Shown here: positions 1-7,186 of the stretch, piece after piece
Layout of the letters: the number at the start of each line of letters is the position of its first letter
Numbering within the stretch: position 1 is the stretch's first letter
Source of the DNA: Verrucomicrobiota bacterium
GTDB taxonomy: Bacteria; Verrucomicrobiota; Kiritimatiellia; UBA8416; JAIOPI01
Direction of reading: 5' to 3'
DNA: 17,460 nt
NCBI GenBank assembly: GCA_027620105.1
Contig: JAQCIA010000007.1
Span: forward strand, 1-17,460
The notes under the pieces: model-generated
What the model saw: the letters and a program-made list of their open reading frames with translations, nothing else
Told to the model about the DNA's origin: nothing
Database searches by the model: none
Program-made: the position numbers and the translations under genes

Positions 1-226
1 TTTTATCGGCCAGCGCCTGGGGGGTGACGCCCGCGGCGGCGGCGGCTTGTTCGACCTTCTGGCCGTGTTCGTCCGTGCCGGTCAGGAACCAGGTGGCATC
101 ACCGGCCAGGCGATGATACCGCGCCAGCACGTCCGCCAGAATCGTCGTGTACGCATGCCCGATGTGGGGCTTGTCGTTGACGTAGTAGATCGGCGTCGTG
201 ACGTAAAATGTCGTTGTCTTGTCCAT
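1..226 (-). CDS. metG: Methionyl-tRNA synthetase, N-terminal part (cut by window edge)
   Basis: This gene starts at the ATG at 226-224 and runs off the left edge, leaving 75 codons. MetRS charges initiator and elongator tRNA-Met with methionine using ATP in the cytoplasm. The visible part is the start of the class I Rossmann catalytic domain: FYVTTPIYYVND at residues 7-18, the HIGH signature at 21-24 (PHIGHAYTT), and the FLTGTDEHGQK block at 47-57, all highly conserved in MetRS. The KMSKS loop, zinc knuckle and anticodon domain would lie outside the window, so its form (zinc content, C-terminal tRNA-binding domain) cannot be judged. It lies 163 bases downstream of priA on the same strand. A candidate promoter of its own (267-272 and 245-250) sits between a repeat element and the start codon. 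No strong ribosome binding site is visible. The identification is very secure. Confidence 0.95.
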   Translation of the reverse strand, partial: MDKTTTFYVTTPIYYVNDKPHIGHAYTTILADVLARYHRLAGDATWFLTGTDEHGQKVEQAAAAAGVTPQALADK

Positions 227-244
227 CGTGCGTACCGTCCGCGA

Positions 245-272
245 AGACTAGCAGCACGCGTCGCGAAGGCAA
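245..272 (-). promoter_or_regulatory. Candidate sigma70-type promoter for metG
   Basis: Read on the minus strand, a TTGCCT -35 box (272-267) is followed after 16 bases by TAGTCT (250-245), which would start transcription about 12 bases before the metG ATG. The spacer contains the palindrome CGCGACGCG. The -10 match is weak, so this rests mainly on position and on similarity to the other promoter candidates in the window. Confidence 0.3.
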
Positions 273-296
273 ACGCATTTCCCTCCGCGCCGCTCC

Positions 297-346
297 GTAG
301 GGCCGGCTTTACGCCGGCCACCGCCGACGTAGAATCGGCTCTACCC
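297..346 (-). repeat. Two-stem intergenic repeat, copy 1
   Basis: Read on the minus strand it begins GGTAGAGCCGA and ends GCCGGCCCTAC. It folds into two small hairpins: GCCGA/TCGGC with a 7-base loop, then GGCCGGC/GCCGGCC with a GTAAA loop. The outer GTAG and CTAC ends can also pair. The same layout occurs at 2723-2775 and 5221-5269. This copy lies between priA and metG and carries no T-run, so it is not a standard intrinsic terminator. Confidence 0.7.
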
Positions 347-389
347 CCGGCAACGCCGCCCCAAACGCACCACCATCCCAAGTCAGCCA

Positions 390-2633
390 TCACAACAGGC
401 TGATCGCGTCCACATCCACGGCAACCTTCACATCCTTGGGCGGCGGGTGATCACGCAGAATTTCACGCAGTGGCACGGTCATGGCGCGCACGGAACCGGC
501 GCGCAGCATCAACTGAAAACGAAACACACCCTTCACGCGCGCAATCGGCGCCGGACAGGCGTCCGCCACACGCACCTGCTCCCCCGCCGCAGCGGCCATC
601 TTTTTGGAAATGGTTTCCGCGTAAAACAATACGCGGGATTCCGAGGCCCCACGAAATGTCACGCAGGTGAGCCGCGCAAAAGGCGGATAGCGCAGTTCCC
701 GGCGAAACTCCGATTCCATGTCGCAGAACCCCGTGAAATCGTTGCGGCGCACAGCCTGCATGGCCGGGTGATGCGGCGTGTAGGTCTGCACGATGACTTC
801 GCCCGAAACCGTGCCGCGCCCCGCGCGCCCCGCCACCTGCGCCAGCAATTGGTAGGTCCGTTCGGCGGCGCGAAAATCGGGCATGTGCAAGCTCTGATCC
901 GCGCTGATCACACCCACCAGGGTCACGTTGGGAAAATCCAATCCCTTGGCAATCATCTGCGTGCCGATCAGGATATCAATCTTCCCCGCACGAAAATCAC
1001 CGAGAATGCGATCGTGCGCGCCCTTGGTCCCCGTGGCGTCCGTATCCATGCGCACCGCGCGGGCCTTCGGAAAACACTTCTTCACGATCGTCTCCACGCG
1101 CTGCGTCCCGAACCCGCCGTACTTGAATGCCGGATCCGCGCACTGCGGACACTTGGCCGGCACCGCGCGCGACTGGCCGCAGAGGTGGCAGCGCAGGCGG
1201 TCGTCCTGGCGATGGTAGGTTACCGCCACACTGCACTGGTCGCATTCCGCGCGAAAGCCACACTTGGGACACACCAGCGACGTCGCAAACCCGCGCCGGT
1301 TCAGAAACAGGATGATCTGCTCCGCGCGCGCCAGGCGCTCGTGGATGCCCTGCATCAGCTCCTTGGAAAACACGCTCACATGGCCAACGCGCTCGGCATT
1401 GATGCGCATGTCCACGATGCGGATCGCCGGCATGCGCCGATTGTCCACTCGGCGCGGCAGGCTCGCCAGCCGATACTTGCCCTTCGCGGCGTTGTTCCAG
1501 GACTCGAGCGATGGCGTCGCCGATCCCAGCACCACCAGGCAACCTTCAATCCGCCCGCGCATGACCGCCACGTCGCGCGCATTGTAGCGTGGCACATCTT
1601 CCTGCTTGTAACTAGGCTCGTGCTCTTCATCCACCACGATCATGCCCAGCGGGCGCACCGGCGCAAACACCGCCGACCGCGCCCCCACCACGATGCGCGC
1701 CGCGCCGGAACGGATGCGATGCCATTCGTCGTGCCGCTCACCCTCGGAGAGATGGCTGTGCAGCACCGCCACTTGTTCGCCAAACCGCGCGACGAAGCGC
1801 TCAATCGTCTGCGGTGTCAGCGCAATTTCGGGCACCAGCACAATTGCGCCCCGCCCGGCGGCGAGCGCGCCGGCTATCCCCTGCAGGTAGACTTCCGTCT
1901 TGCCGCTGCCGGTAACGCCATGCAGCAGAATCACGCCCGGCGGTTGCGCGGCCGAACTCGCCGTGGCCGCGGACACCTCGGATCCACCCACCCCCGTTGC
2001 CGCCTTGATCATCGCCACCGCCGCGGCCTGTTCCACTTCGAGTTGCAGCGGTTCCGTCGGTAACAAGGTTCGGCGAGAAAGCGGCGTCCGTTCCACCGTT
2101 TCTTCCGCCACCACCACCCAGCCCTTGCGTCGCAGGGCCTGAATCGGTGCAGCGGTGATGCCGAGTTCCCGAGCCAGGGCCTGCAACAACTGTGGACCCG
2201 CCGTCCACAGGCGCTCCATCACCGCGCGCTGTTTGTCAGACAACGCGTCGGCAACATCCGCGGCCCGTTCGCGGGCATGGCGCACCGTCAACTGTGCCTT
2301 AAAACCCGAACCGGCTTTCCGTACCGGCGCCGGCAGCAGGGCGCGCAACACCTGCTCGAGCGTCGCGCAGTAGTAACCCGCGATCCAGCGCGCCAGTTCC
2401 AGGAGCGGTTCATCCAGCAGCGGGTGCGGATCGGTGAGGGCCAGGATCGATTTCAGATCCGTGCGGTCAGAACGCTCGACCAACCCCACCACGAACCCCG
2501 TGGCCTGACTGCGCCCGAAGGGCACGAGCACGCGCGAACCGAGCGCAATCGAGCCCGCCAGCGGTTCCGGGATCAGGTAATCGAAGGTCCGATCCAATGC
2601 CACGTGCGTGGCGATCTTGGCAATAGGCGGCAT
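390..2633 (-). CDS. priA: Primosomal replication restart helicase PriA
   Basis: PriA is a 3'-to-5' superfamily 2 DNA helicase that recognises stalled forks and reloads the replicative helicase. I place the start at the second ATG (2633), giving 747 residues starting MPPIAKIATHVALDRTFDYL, because the PriA family typically begins M-P directly before this strand. An in-frame ATG at 2642 would add three residues. Neither has a ribosome binding site. Visible features in order: N-terminal 3'-end-binding domain (about 1-105), a variable linker with an Ala/Ser-rich insert (about 205-232), Walker A GVTGSGKTE (239-247), the DEEH box (335-338), eight cysteines in the zinc insert (455, 458, 464, 467, 482, 485, 495, 498), the GTQMIAKGLDFP motif (about 557-568) and QVAGRAGRG (599-607). 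Length is normal for the family. The gene stands alone between the pseudopilin gene and metG. Confidence 0.96.
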   Translation of the reverse strand: MPPIAKIATHVALDRTFDYLIPEPLAGSIALGSRVLVPFGRSQATGFVVGLVERSDRTDLKSILALTDPHPLLDEPLLELARWIAGYYCATLEQVLRALLPAPVRKAGSGFKAQLTVRHARERAADVADALSDKQRAVMERLWTAGPQLLQALARELGITAAPIQALRRKGWVVVAEETVERTPLSRRTLLPTEPLQLEVEQAAAVAMIKAATGVGGSEVSAATASSAAQPPGVILLHGVTGSGKTEVYLQGIAGALAAGRGAIVLVPEIALTPQTIERFVARFGEQVAVLHSHLSEGERHDEWHRIRSGAARIVVGARSAVFAPVRPLGMIVVDEEHEPSYKQEDVPRYNARDVAVMRGRIEGCLVVLGSATPSLESWNNAAKGKYRLASLPRRVDNRRMPAIRIVDMRINAERVGHVSVFSKELMQGIHERLARAEQIILFLNRRGFATSLVCPKCGFRAECDQCSVAVTYHRQDDRLRCHLCGQSRAVPAKCPQCADPAFKYGGFGTQRVETIVKKCFPKARAVRMDTDATGTKGAHDRILGDFRAGKIDILIGTQMIAKGLDFPNVTLVGVISADQSLHMPDFRAAERTYQLLAQVAGRAGRGTVSGEVIVQTYTPHHPAMQAVRRNDFTGFCDMESEFRRELRYPPFARLTCVTFRGASESRVLFYAETISKKMAAAAGEQVRVADACPAPIARVKGVFRFQLMLRAGSVRAMTVPLREILRDHPPPKDVKVAVDVDAISLL

Positions 2634-2640
2634 GCGCGCC

Positions 2641-2669
2641 ATGATACGCGATCACCACCGTCACCGCAA
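2641..2669 (-). promoter_or_regulatory. Candidate priA promoter overlapping the upstream ATG
   Basis: On the minus strand TTGCGG (2669-2664) is followed after exactly 17 bases by TATCAT (2646-2641), a five-of-six match to the -10 consensus. The upstream in-frame ATG (2642) lies partly inside this -10 box, and transcription would begin at or next to the A of the second ATG (2633). If real, the priA message is leaderless. This is a pattern match only. Confidence 0.35.
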
Positions 2670-2722
2670 TCTGCCCGCATCGGCGCCTGCTCGACGCGCC
2701 ATAGTGCCCGAAAATGCCGTCC

Positions 2723-2775
2723 CGCAGGGCCGGGCTTTACGCGGGCCATCAGCCGACCTGAACTCGGCTCTACCC
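2723..2775 (-). repeat. Two-stem intergenic repeat, copy 2
   Basis: On the minus strand this begins GGGTAGAGCCGAGTTCAGG and ends AAAGCCCGGCCCTGCGG. It has the same order of elements as copy 1: AGCCGA/TCGGCT hairpin with a 7-base loop, a three-base joint, then a GC-rich second stem around GCGTAAAGC. It sits between the pseudopilin terminator and the priA promoter candidate. By eye, copies 1 and 2 match at most positions. Confidence 0.7.
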
Positions 2776-2813
2776 ACAACGACGAAACAGCGTCCACCAG
2801 CACACACCCCGCC

Positions 2814-2848
2814 AAAAAAAAGGCCGGGAGCGCATCGCGCCCCCGGCC
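2814..2848 (-). terminator. Rho-independent terminator of the pseudopilin gene
   Basis: Read on the minus strand, a strong hairpin (GGCCGGG with GCGC, loop GAT, then GCGC with CCCGGCC, one mismatch) is followed immediately by eight T residues (2821-2814). It starts 16 bases after the TAA of the pseudopilin gene and isolates it from priA. This is the clearest terminator in the window. Confidence 0.93.
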
Positions 2849-2864
2849 TGAAGCCCACAGCCAA

Positions 2865-3479
2865 TTACGGCTGCGCCACGCTCAATGCACTCAGGGATGG
2901 GTTAAACAGCCTGAAGTCGTTCGCGAGCAACTTCTTGGTCGCACCGCCGGCTGTCACAACCACGAGTCCTTCCTGCCCGAAAGGGACCGATTCGAGGGCC
3001 ACCGACGGCAGCGTCGGCAACACGGGCAGCGTGGTGTCCGATACATTCTTGGTGAACATGAACGGCGTGTCGCTCGGCGTGTTTTCGCCCACGTCCTTCG
3101 AGATGCACCAGGCATTGTTCTCAGCCGCGAAGCTAATCCAGTCCGCTGCGGCCGGTACACTCGGCGCCGAGAAGAAGGCCGCCGAGACGTCACGAAAGAT
3201 CGCCACGGAGTTACTCTTGAAGAAGGACGTGCTGTTTGCCGTGGAGGAATCCGGATACACCGCCCCACCGCCAACCGAGAAGGCGTCCATTTCCGCCGCG
3301 AACAGCAGCATGTAAATGCCGCGCCCGTTGTTGGAAGTTTGCGTCATCTTGGCACTACGCCGGGCCTTGGCAACCGCCGGCAACAGTAGCGCTGCCAGAA
3401 TCGCGATAATCGCGATTACGACAAGCAGCTCGATCAGTGTAAACGATGCAAGGTGCGAACGATTGCTGCGCGTCTTCAT
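2865..3479 (-). CDS. Type II secretion / type IV pilin-like pseudopilin
   Basis: A 204-residue protein with a class III (prepilin) signal: short basic leader MKTRSNRSHLAS, then FTLIELLVVIAIIAILAALL, with the conserved Glu at mature position 5 (residue 17), and the LLPAVAKARRSAK extension common in PVC-group pseudopilins. The residue before the cleavage point is Ser12, not the usual Gly. The rest (about 40-204) is an unrecognised globular domain rich in Ser, Ala and Val. I chose the ATG at 3479 because AAGGAG lies nine bases upstream; an ATG at 3497, preceded by CAGGAAAC, would add six residues. The gene is monocistronic, with its own promoter at 3541-3570 and terminator at 2814-2848. The prepilin class is certain; whether it is a pilus subunit, a T2SS pseudopilin or a surface protein using the leader cannot be told. 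A prepilin peptidase would have to be encoded elsewhere. Confidence 0.85.
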   Translation of the reverse strand: MKTRSNRSHLASFTLIELLVVIAIIAILAALLLPAVAKARRSAKMTQTSNNGRGIYMLLFAAEMDAFSVGGGAVYPDSSTANSTSFFKSNSVAIFRDVSAAFFSAPSVPAAADWISFAAENNAWCISKDVGENTPSDTPFMFTKNVSDTTLPVLPTLPSVALESVPFGQEGLVVVTAGGATKKLLANDFRLFNPSLSALSVAQP

Positions 3480-3540
3480 CGAAGCGGTCTCCTTCATGTT
3501 TCCTGTGCCAGAAGCCAATTTTCAAACCCCGATTTTGGTA

Positions 3541-3570
3541 ACAGTAGCACCGGCGCAAGCGCGCCGTCAA
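3541..3570 (-). promoter_or_regulatory. Promoter of the pseudopilin gene
   Basis: On the minus strand TTGACG (3570-3565) and TACTGT (3546-3541) are separated by 18 bases and would give a leader of roughly 55 bases before the start at 3479. The spacer contains the palindrome GGCGC-GCTT-GCGCC (3565-3552). The near-consensus -35 and the isolated position between queA and the gene support it; the -10 is moderate. Confidence 0.55.
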
Positions 3571-3602
3571 CCCACTTATTTCCGATTTTTCAGCGGCGAG
3601 GC

Positions 3603-4682
3603 CTACAACAGCAGCATGCAGTCACCATAGCTGTAGAACCGATATCGGGATGCAATCGCTTCCGCGTAGGCCCGCTGAACCAGCCCGATTCCCGCCTGAG
3701 CAGCGCCCCCCTGAGCAGCCGCGGCGAAGGCACTGACCATCATCAGAAGCGTGGAGCGCGGCAGATGAAAATTCGTCAGCATCACGTCCACTGCTCGAAA
3801 CGCATAGGGCGGGTAAATGAACAGGCCGCTGCGCCCGGCATCCGCCACCACCGCACCCCGCGCCTTGGCAACCGTTTCCAGCGTCCGCACCGACGTGCTG
3901 CCCACAGCCACCACCCGCCCACCCGCCGCCCGGGCCTCGCGAATGGTCTCCGCAGCTTCGGCGGAAACGTCGTAGCGCTCTTCCTCCATGGTATGCGCTT
4001 CGATCTGCTCGGCCTTCACCGGCTTGAAGGTGCCGGGACCCACATGCAACGTGATCTTCGCGATCCGCACCCCCTGCCCGCCCAGCGCCGCCAGCAGATC
4101 CTCCGAAAAATGCAATCCGGCCGTGGGCGCCGCAACCGCGCCAGGGACACGCGCATACACGGTCTGATAACGTTCGCGATCCAGTGCTTGCAGCGGTGAG
4201 GCCTCCACCGCGCGATGAATATAGGGAGGCACGGGAACACCGCCATGCGCCGCGAGTGCATCATCCAGCGGCCCGCCATTGGCATCCAGGACCACACACA
4301 CCCGCCCCGCACCCAGCACGCGCTCAACCACGCCGGTGATGTGGCCGTCCGCCAGGGAGAGTCGCAACCCTTCCCGCCCCCGCCCCGCCGCACGGTACAG
4401 CGCTTCCCAGCGCGTGGCATCCAGCCGCTCCAGCAGAAACACCTCCACCTGTCCGCCCGTATCAACGCGGCGCCCGAGCAGCCGCGCCGGTATCACGCGC
4501 GTGTCGTTGAGCACCAGCGCGTCACCAGCCCGCAGGTATTCGCCAAGATCGGCAACGCCACGGTGGACCCGAGTGCCGGTGCGACGATTGATCACCAGCA
4601 TGCGCGAGGCGGTCCGCGCCACCGCTGGCGTCTGGGCGATTAATTCCGGCGGGAGTTGATAATCAAAATCCGACGTATGCAT
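3603..4682 (-). CDS. queA: S-adenosylmethionine:tRNA ribosyltransferase-isomerase QueA
   Basis: QueA transfers and isomerises the ribosyl group of S-adenosylmethionine onto 7-aminomethyl-7-deazaguanine at the wobble position of tRNAs, giving epoxyqueuosine. The 359-residue length is normal. Family blocks are visible throughout: the N-terminal FDYQLPPELIAQ (6-17), NDTRVIPARL (59-68), then AAPTAGLHF, HVGPGTFKPV, GSTSVRTLE, TNFHLPRSTLLMMVSAF, and the C-terminal YRFYSYGDCMLLL. The start at 4682 matches the usual N-terminus (M-x-T-x-D-F-D-Y-x-L-P), although no clear ribosome binding site precedes it. It lies 80 bases downstream of yjbQ on the same strand; no other queuosine gene is in the window. 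Identification is secure. Confidence 0.97.
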   Translation of the reverse strand: MHTSDFDYQLPPELIAQTPAVARTASRMLVINRRTGTRVHRGVADLGEYLRAGDALVLNDTRVIPARLLGRRVDTGGQVEVFLLERLDATRWEALYRAAGRGREGLRLSLADGHITGVVERVLGAGRVCVVLDANGGPLDDALAAHGGVPVPPYIHRAVEASPLQALDRERYQTVYARVPGAVAAPTAGLHFSEDLLAALGGQGVRIAKITLHVGPGTFKPVKAEQIEAHTMEEERYDVSAEAAETIREARAAGGRVVAVGSTSVRTLETVAKARGAVVADAGRSGLFIYPPYAFRAVDVMLTNFHLPRSTLLMMVSAFAAAAQGGAAQAGIGLVQRAYAEAIASRYRFYSYGDCMLLL

Positions 4683-4762
4683 GGGATGTCGTCAAAAGCT
4701 GGATCACCCAGAATCGCCGCAGAACCGTCGGCCGTGCGCAGTGGCAGCCAGTCACGCCGCCC

Positions 4763-5182
4763 CTATTCGCCAATGATCTTCACCAGCACGCGTTTGCGCC
4801 GCTTGCCGTCAAACTCTCCGTAGAAAATCTGCTCCCAGGGGCCAAAATCGATCTGCCCCGCCGTGATGGCCACCACCACCTCGCGCCCCATGACCGTGCG
4901 CTTGAGATGGGCATCCGCGTTGTCCTCACCCGTGTTGTTGTGCAAGTACTGGCGATGCGGTTTTTCCGGTGCAAGTTTCTCGAGCCACGCCTCGTAGTCC
5001 GCATGCAGCCCGGACTCATCGTCATTGATGAAGACGCTCGCGCTGATATGCATGGCATTCACCAGGCAAAGCCCCTCCCGAATCCCGCTTTCCGCCAGCG
5101 CAACTTCGACTTGCGGCGTAATATTGATGAACTGCCGCCGTGCCTTTGTCTGAAACCAAAGCTCTTTTCGAAATGTCTTCAT
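4763..5182 (-). CDS. yjbQ: YjbQ / UPF0047 family protein
   Basis: A 139-residue cytoplasmic protein with the UPF0047 (YjbQ) fold: strand FINITPQVEVALAESG, the block GLCLVNAMHISASVFINDDESGL with a conserved His, YLHNNTGEDNADAHLKRTVMG with further conserved histidines and acids, and the closing GQIDFGPWEQIFYGEFDG. YjbQ proteins have been reported to have weak thiamine-phosphate synthase activity, but the physiological role is unsettled. I chose the ATG at 5182 because this family starts close to this strand. A longer in-frame ATG at 5236 lies inside an intergenic repeat (copy 3), and its 18 extra residues look like translated repeat. Upstream is the ABC exporter, 123 bases away; downstream is queA. 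The ribosome binding site is weak. Confidence 0.9.
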   Translation of the reverse strand: MKTFRKELWFQTKARRQFINITPQVEVALAESGIREGLCLVNAMHISASVFINDDESGLHADYEAWLEKLAPEKPHRQYLHNNTGEDNADAHLKRTVMGREVVVAITAGQIDFGPWEQIFYGEFDGKRRKRVLVKIIGE

Positions 5183-5220
5183 ATATTCCCGCCGTCCGGA
5201 CGTCGCCTGTGACGCTTGCC

Positions 5221-5269
5221 GTAGAGCCGACTTCATTTCGGCTCTGACCGGCCCACAGCCGGCCCGGCC
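5221..5269 (+). repeat. Two-stem intergenic repeat, copy 3 (opposite orientation)
   Basis: On the plus strand it begins GTAGAGCCGACTTCATTTCG. The first stem here is the longest of the three copies, AGAGCCGA pairing with TCGGCTCT around a 7-base loop, and is followed by CCGGC-CCACA-GCCGG. It shares layout and the GTAGAGCCGA start with the copies at 297 and 2723 but is inverted and has lost the terminal CTAC. It lies between the ABC exporter and yjbQ and creates a false N-terminal extension of yjbQ. Confidence 0.65.
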
Positions 5270-5305
5270 ATGTCAGGCATCAGCAAGGGACGAAGTCGCA
5301 CAACA

Positions 5306-7186
5306 CTAACTTCCCACCAACTGCATATCGCACAGCTTCCGATAGCGCCCACCGGCATCATACAGCTCGCGATGCGTCCCACGCTCGGCGATCCGTCCGC
5401 CCTCCATCACCAGGATTTGATCGGCATTGCGTACCGTGCTCAGGCGATGCGCGATCGCAAACACGGTACGGTCCTGCATCACGCGCGCGATGGCCTCCTG
5501 AATCAATGCCTCGGTGACCGTGTCGAGCGCACTGGTGGCCTCGTCCAGAATTAGAATCGGCGCATTGCGCAGAATCGCGCGCGCCAGGGCGATCCGCTGA
5601 CGCTCGCCCCCACTCAGCACAAACCCCTTCTCGCCCACGACTCGCTCATAGCCCGCCGGGTCAGCCATAATAAAGGCATGCGCGTTGGCCTGCTCCGCCG
5701 CCGCCACAATCGCAGCGCGCGGCGCGTCATCCATGCCGTAGGCGATGTTGGCCACAATCGTATCGTTGAACAACACGGTTTCCTGCGTCACCACGGACAC
5801 CAGTCGGCGCAAGGAGGCGATCTCGAGGTCGCGGAGATCCGTTCCATCCATCACAATGCGCCCGGCCGTGGGGTCATAAAACCGCGCCAGCAGGTTGGCC
5901 AGCGTCGTCTTCCCGGAACCGGTTTCACCCACCAGTGCCACGATGTGCCCGCGGGGAACATCCAGGTTGACCTCCGAAAGCACCGGCTTGCCACCCGTTT
6001 CATAGGAAAAACTCACGTTCTCAAAAATAATACGATCACGGAAGGCAGCCGCCCGCACCGGCTTCGGCGCTTCAATGACGCGGTCGTCGGCATCCAGAAT
6101 TTCAAACACGCGGCTCAGAGCCGCCGCGCCACGCTCCAGATTGGGCTGAATCTTGGTCAGCTGCTTCATGGGCCGCGTAACCGCGATAGCCGCCAGGGCG
6201 ATGGGCATGATTTGCCAGATTTCGACATTCCGGAGATAGCAGATCACGAGAAAGCCGAAGGCGAGCATGAGCGAGATGGCCTCGACAATCGGCGCCATGG
6301 CCAGCTCCGCCAGCAAGGCCCGGATCACCGAACGAAAATACCCGGCGTTCATGGCCTGAAACCGCTCAATTTCGCGCGCTTCCATGTGCATGGCCTTCAC
6401 CACGCGCACGCCCGTGAATGTTTCGTGCATGCGCGACACAAGGTCGGAAATCCGCCCCAACCCCTTGCTGGTGTGCCGCCGCACAAATCGTCCGAGAATC
6501 ACGACCGGCAGAATGCAGATCGGAAACGCGAGTAACAACCACCCCATGGCGCCGCCGAGGTCCTGCTGTTTGGAAAAATACAGCACGAAGTACACCGAAA
6601 ACAGGATGTCCACCGGTGCCCGCGTGCCGTCCGCCAGCGTCGTGGCCACCACATTCTCCACGGCCGCAACGTCGTTCGTGCAGCGGCTGATGAGCCGCCC
6701 CACATCGCACTTTCCGTAATACTTGAGCGACTGGTTCTGGAGATGGGCGAACAGATGGTTGCGCAGATCGCGGCAGATGCGTGCGCCGATCCAACGCATC
6801 ATGAAGCGGTTGAGGAAATTCATCAACTCCTTCGCCGCCACCACGAGGGCCACCGTCACCAGAAAGAGGGCCAGGAAGGAACGGGTCAGACGTCCATCCG
6901 CATAGGGCACATCCACCCCAAAGCGTTCGGCCATGCGCGCGTAGCGTTCAAACTCCGGTGGCAGCGCCTGTGCCGCTTCGCTGTCCGCCGTGGCAACCAC
7001 CGCCGGCGCCCCCGCCCCCGTCACCTGCTTGAGAAATCCCGGCGAGATCGAATAGAGGCCGTAGAGGGACCCGCCACCCGCGATGGCGGCCACCATGCCG
7101 ACGATCAATCGCCACTTGTACGGCCGGGCGTATCCCAGCAGACGCCGGTAAATGGCCCACAGGGATGCCATGGGCTGTTCGCTCAT
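5306..7186 (-). CDS. ABC exporter, MsbA-like half-transporter (fused TMD and NBD)
   Basis: A 626-residue type IV ABC exporter, which would act as a homodimer in the inner membrane. The transmembrane domain spans about 20-345, with a cytoplasmic coupling region around 140-180 (LRNHLFAHLQ, GRLISRCTNDV). The nucleotide-binding domain (about 386-626) is intact: Walker A GETGSGKTT (420-428), Q-loop Gln468, signature LSGGE (524-528), Walker B ILILDEA (544-550) and switch His580. The loop between the first two membrane helices (about 51-102) is unusually long and Ala/Pro-rich, which explains why it exceeds the roughly 580 residues of MsbA. It starts at 7186, overlapping the trxB stop by four bases (ATGA), so it is probably translated by coupling; no ribosome binding site is visible. 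Lipid A, other lipid, peptide or drug export are all possible; the substrate cannot be read from the sequence. Confidence 0.9.
   Translation of the reverse strand: MSEQPMASLWAIYRRLLGYARPYKWRLIVGMVAAIAGGGSLYGLYSISPGFLKQVTGAGAPAVVATADSEAAQALPPEFERYARMAERFGVDVPYADGRLTRSFLALFLVTVALVVAAKELMNFLNRFMMRWIGARICRDLRNHLFAHLQNQSLKYYGKCDVGRLISRCTNDVAAVENVVATTLADGTRAPVDILFSVYFVLYFSKQQDLGGAMGWLLLAFPICILPVVILGRFVRRHTSKGLGRISDLVSRMHETFTGVRVVKAMHMEAREIERFQAMNAGYFRSVIRALLAELAMAPIVEAISLMLAFGFLVICYLRNVEIWQIMPIALAAIAVTRPMKQLTKIQPNLERGAAALSRVFEILDADDRVIEAPKPVRAAAFRDRIIFENVSFSYETGGKPVLSEVNLDVPRGHIVALVGETGSGKTTLANLLARFYDPTAGRIVMDGTDLRDLEIASLRRLVSVVTQETVLFNDTIVANIAYGMDDAPRAAIVAAAEQANAHAFIMADPAGYERVVGEKGFVLSGGERQRIALARAILRNAPILILDEATSALDTVTEALIQEAIARVMQDRTVFAIAHRLSTVRNADQILVMEGGRIAERGTHRELYDAGGRYRKLCDMQLVGS

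Noticed and set aside
297..346. Two-stem repeats read as intrinsic terminators
   Set aside because: None of the three copies is followed by a T-run on either strand, in contrast to the true terminator at 2814-2848.
82..393. Minus-strand 103-codon frame between priA and metG
   Set aside because: It runs through repeat copy 1 and then in the wrong frame over the metG start; the MetRS N-terminus is unmistakable in another frame.
2277..3389. Plus-strand open frame of 370 codons spanning the priA start, repeat copy 2, the terminator and the pseudopilin gene
   Set aside because: It crosses a strong terminator and a repeat, reads against two well-supported genes, and has a composition typical of antisense frames.
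4683..4762. Possible preQ1 riboswitch ahead of queA
   Set aside because: The 80-base gap shows no conserved preQ1 aptamer sequence, no A-rich tail after a hairpin, and no expression platform.
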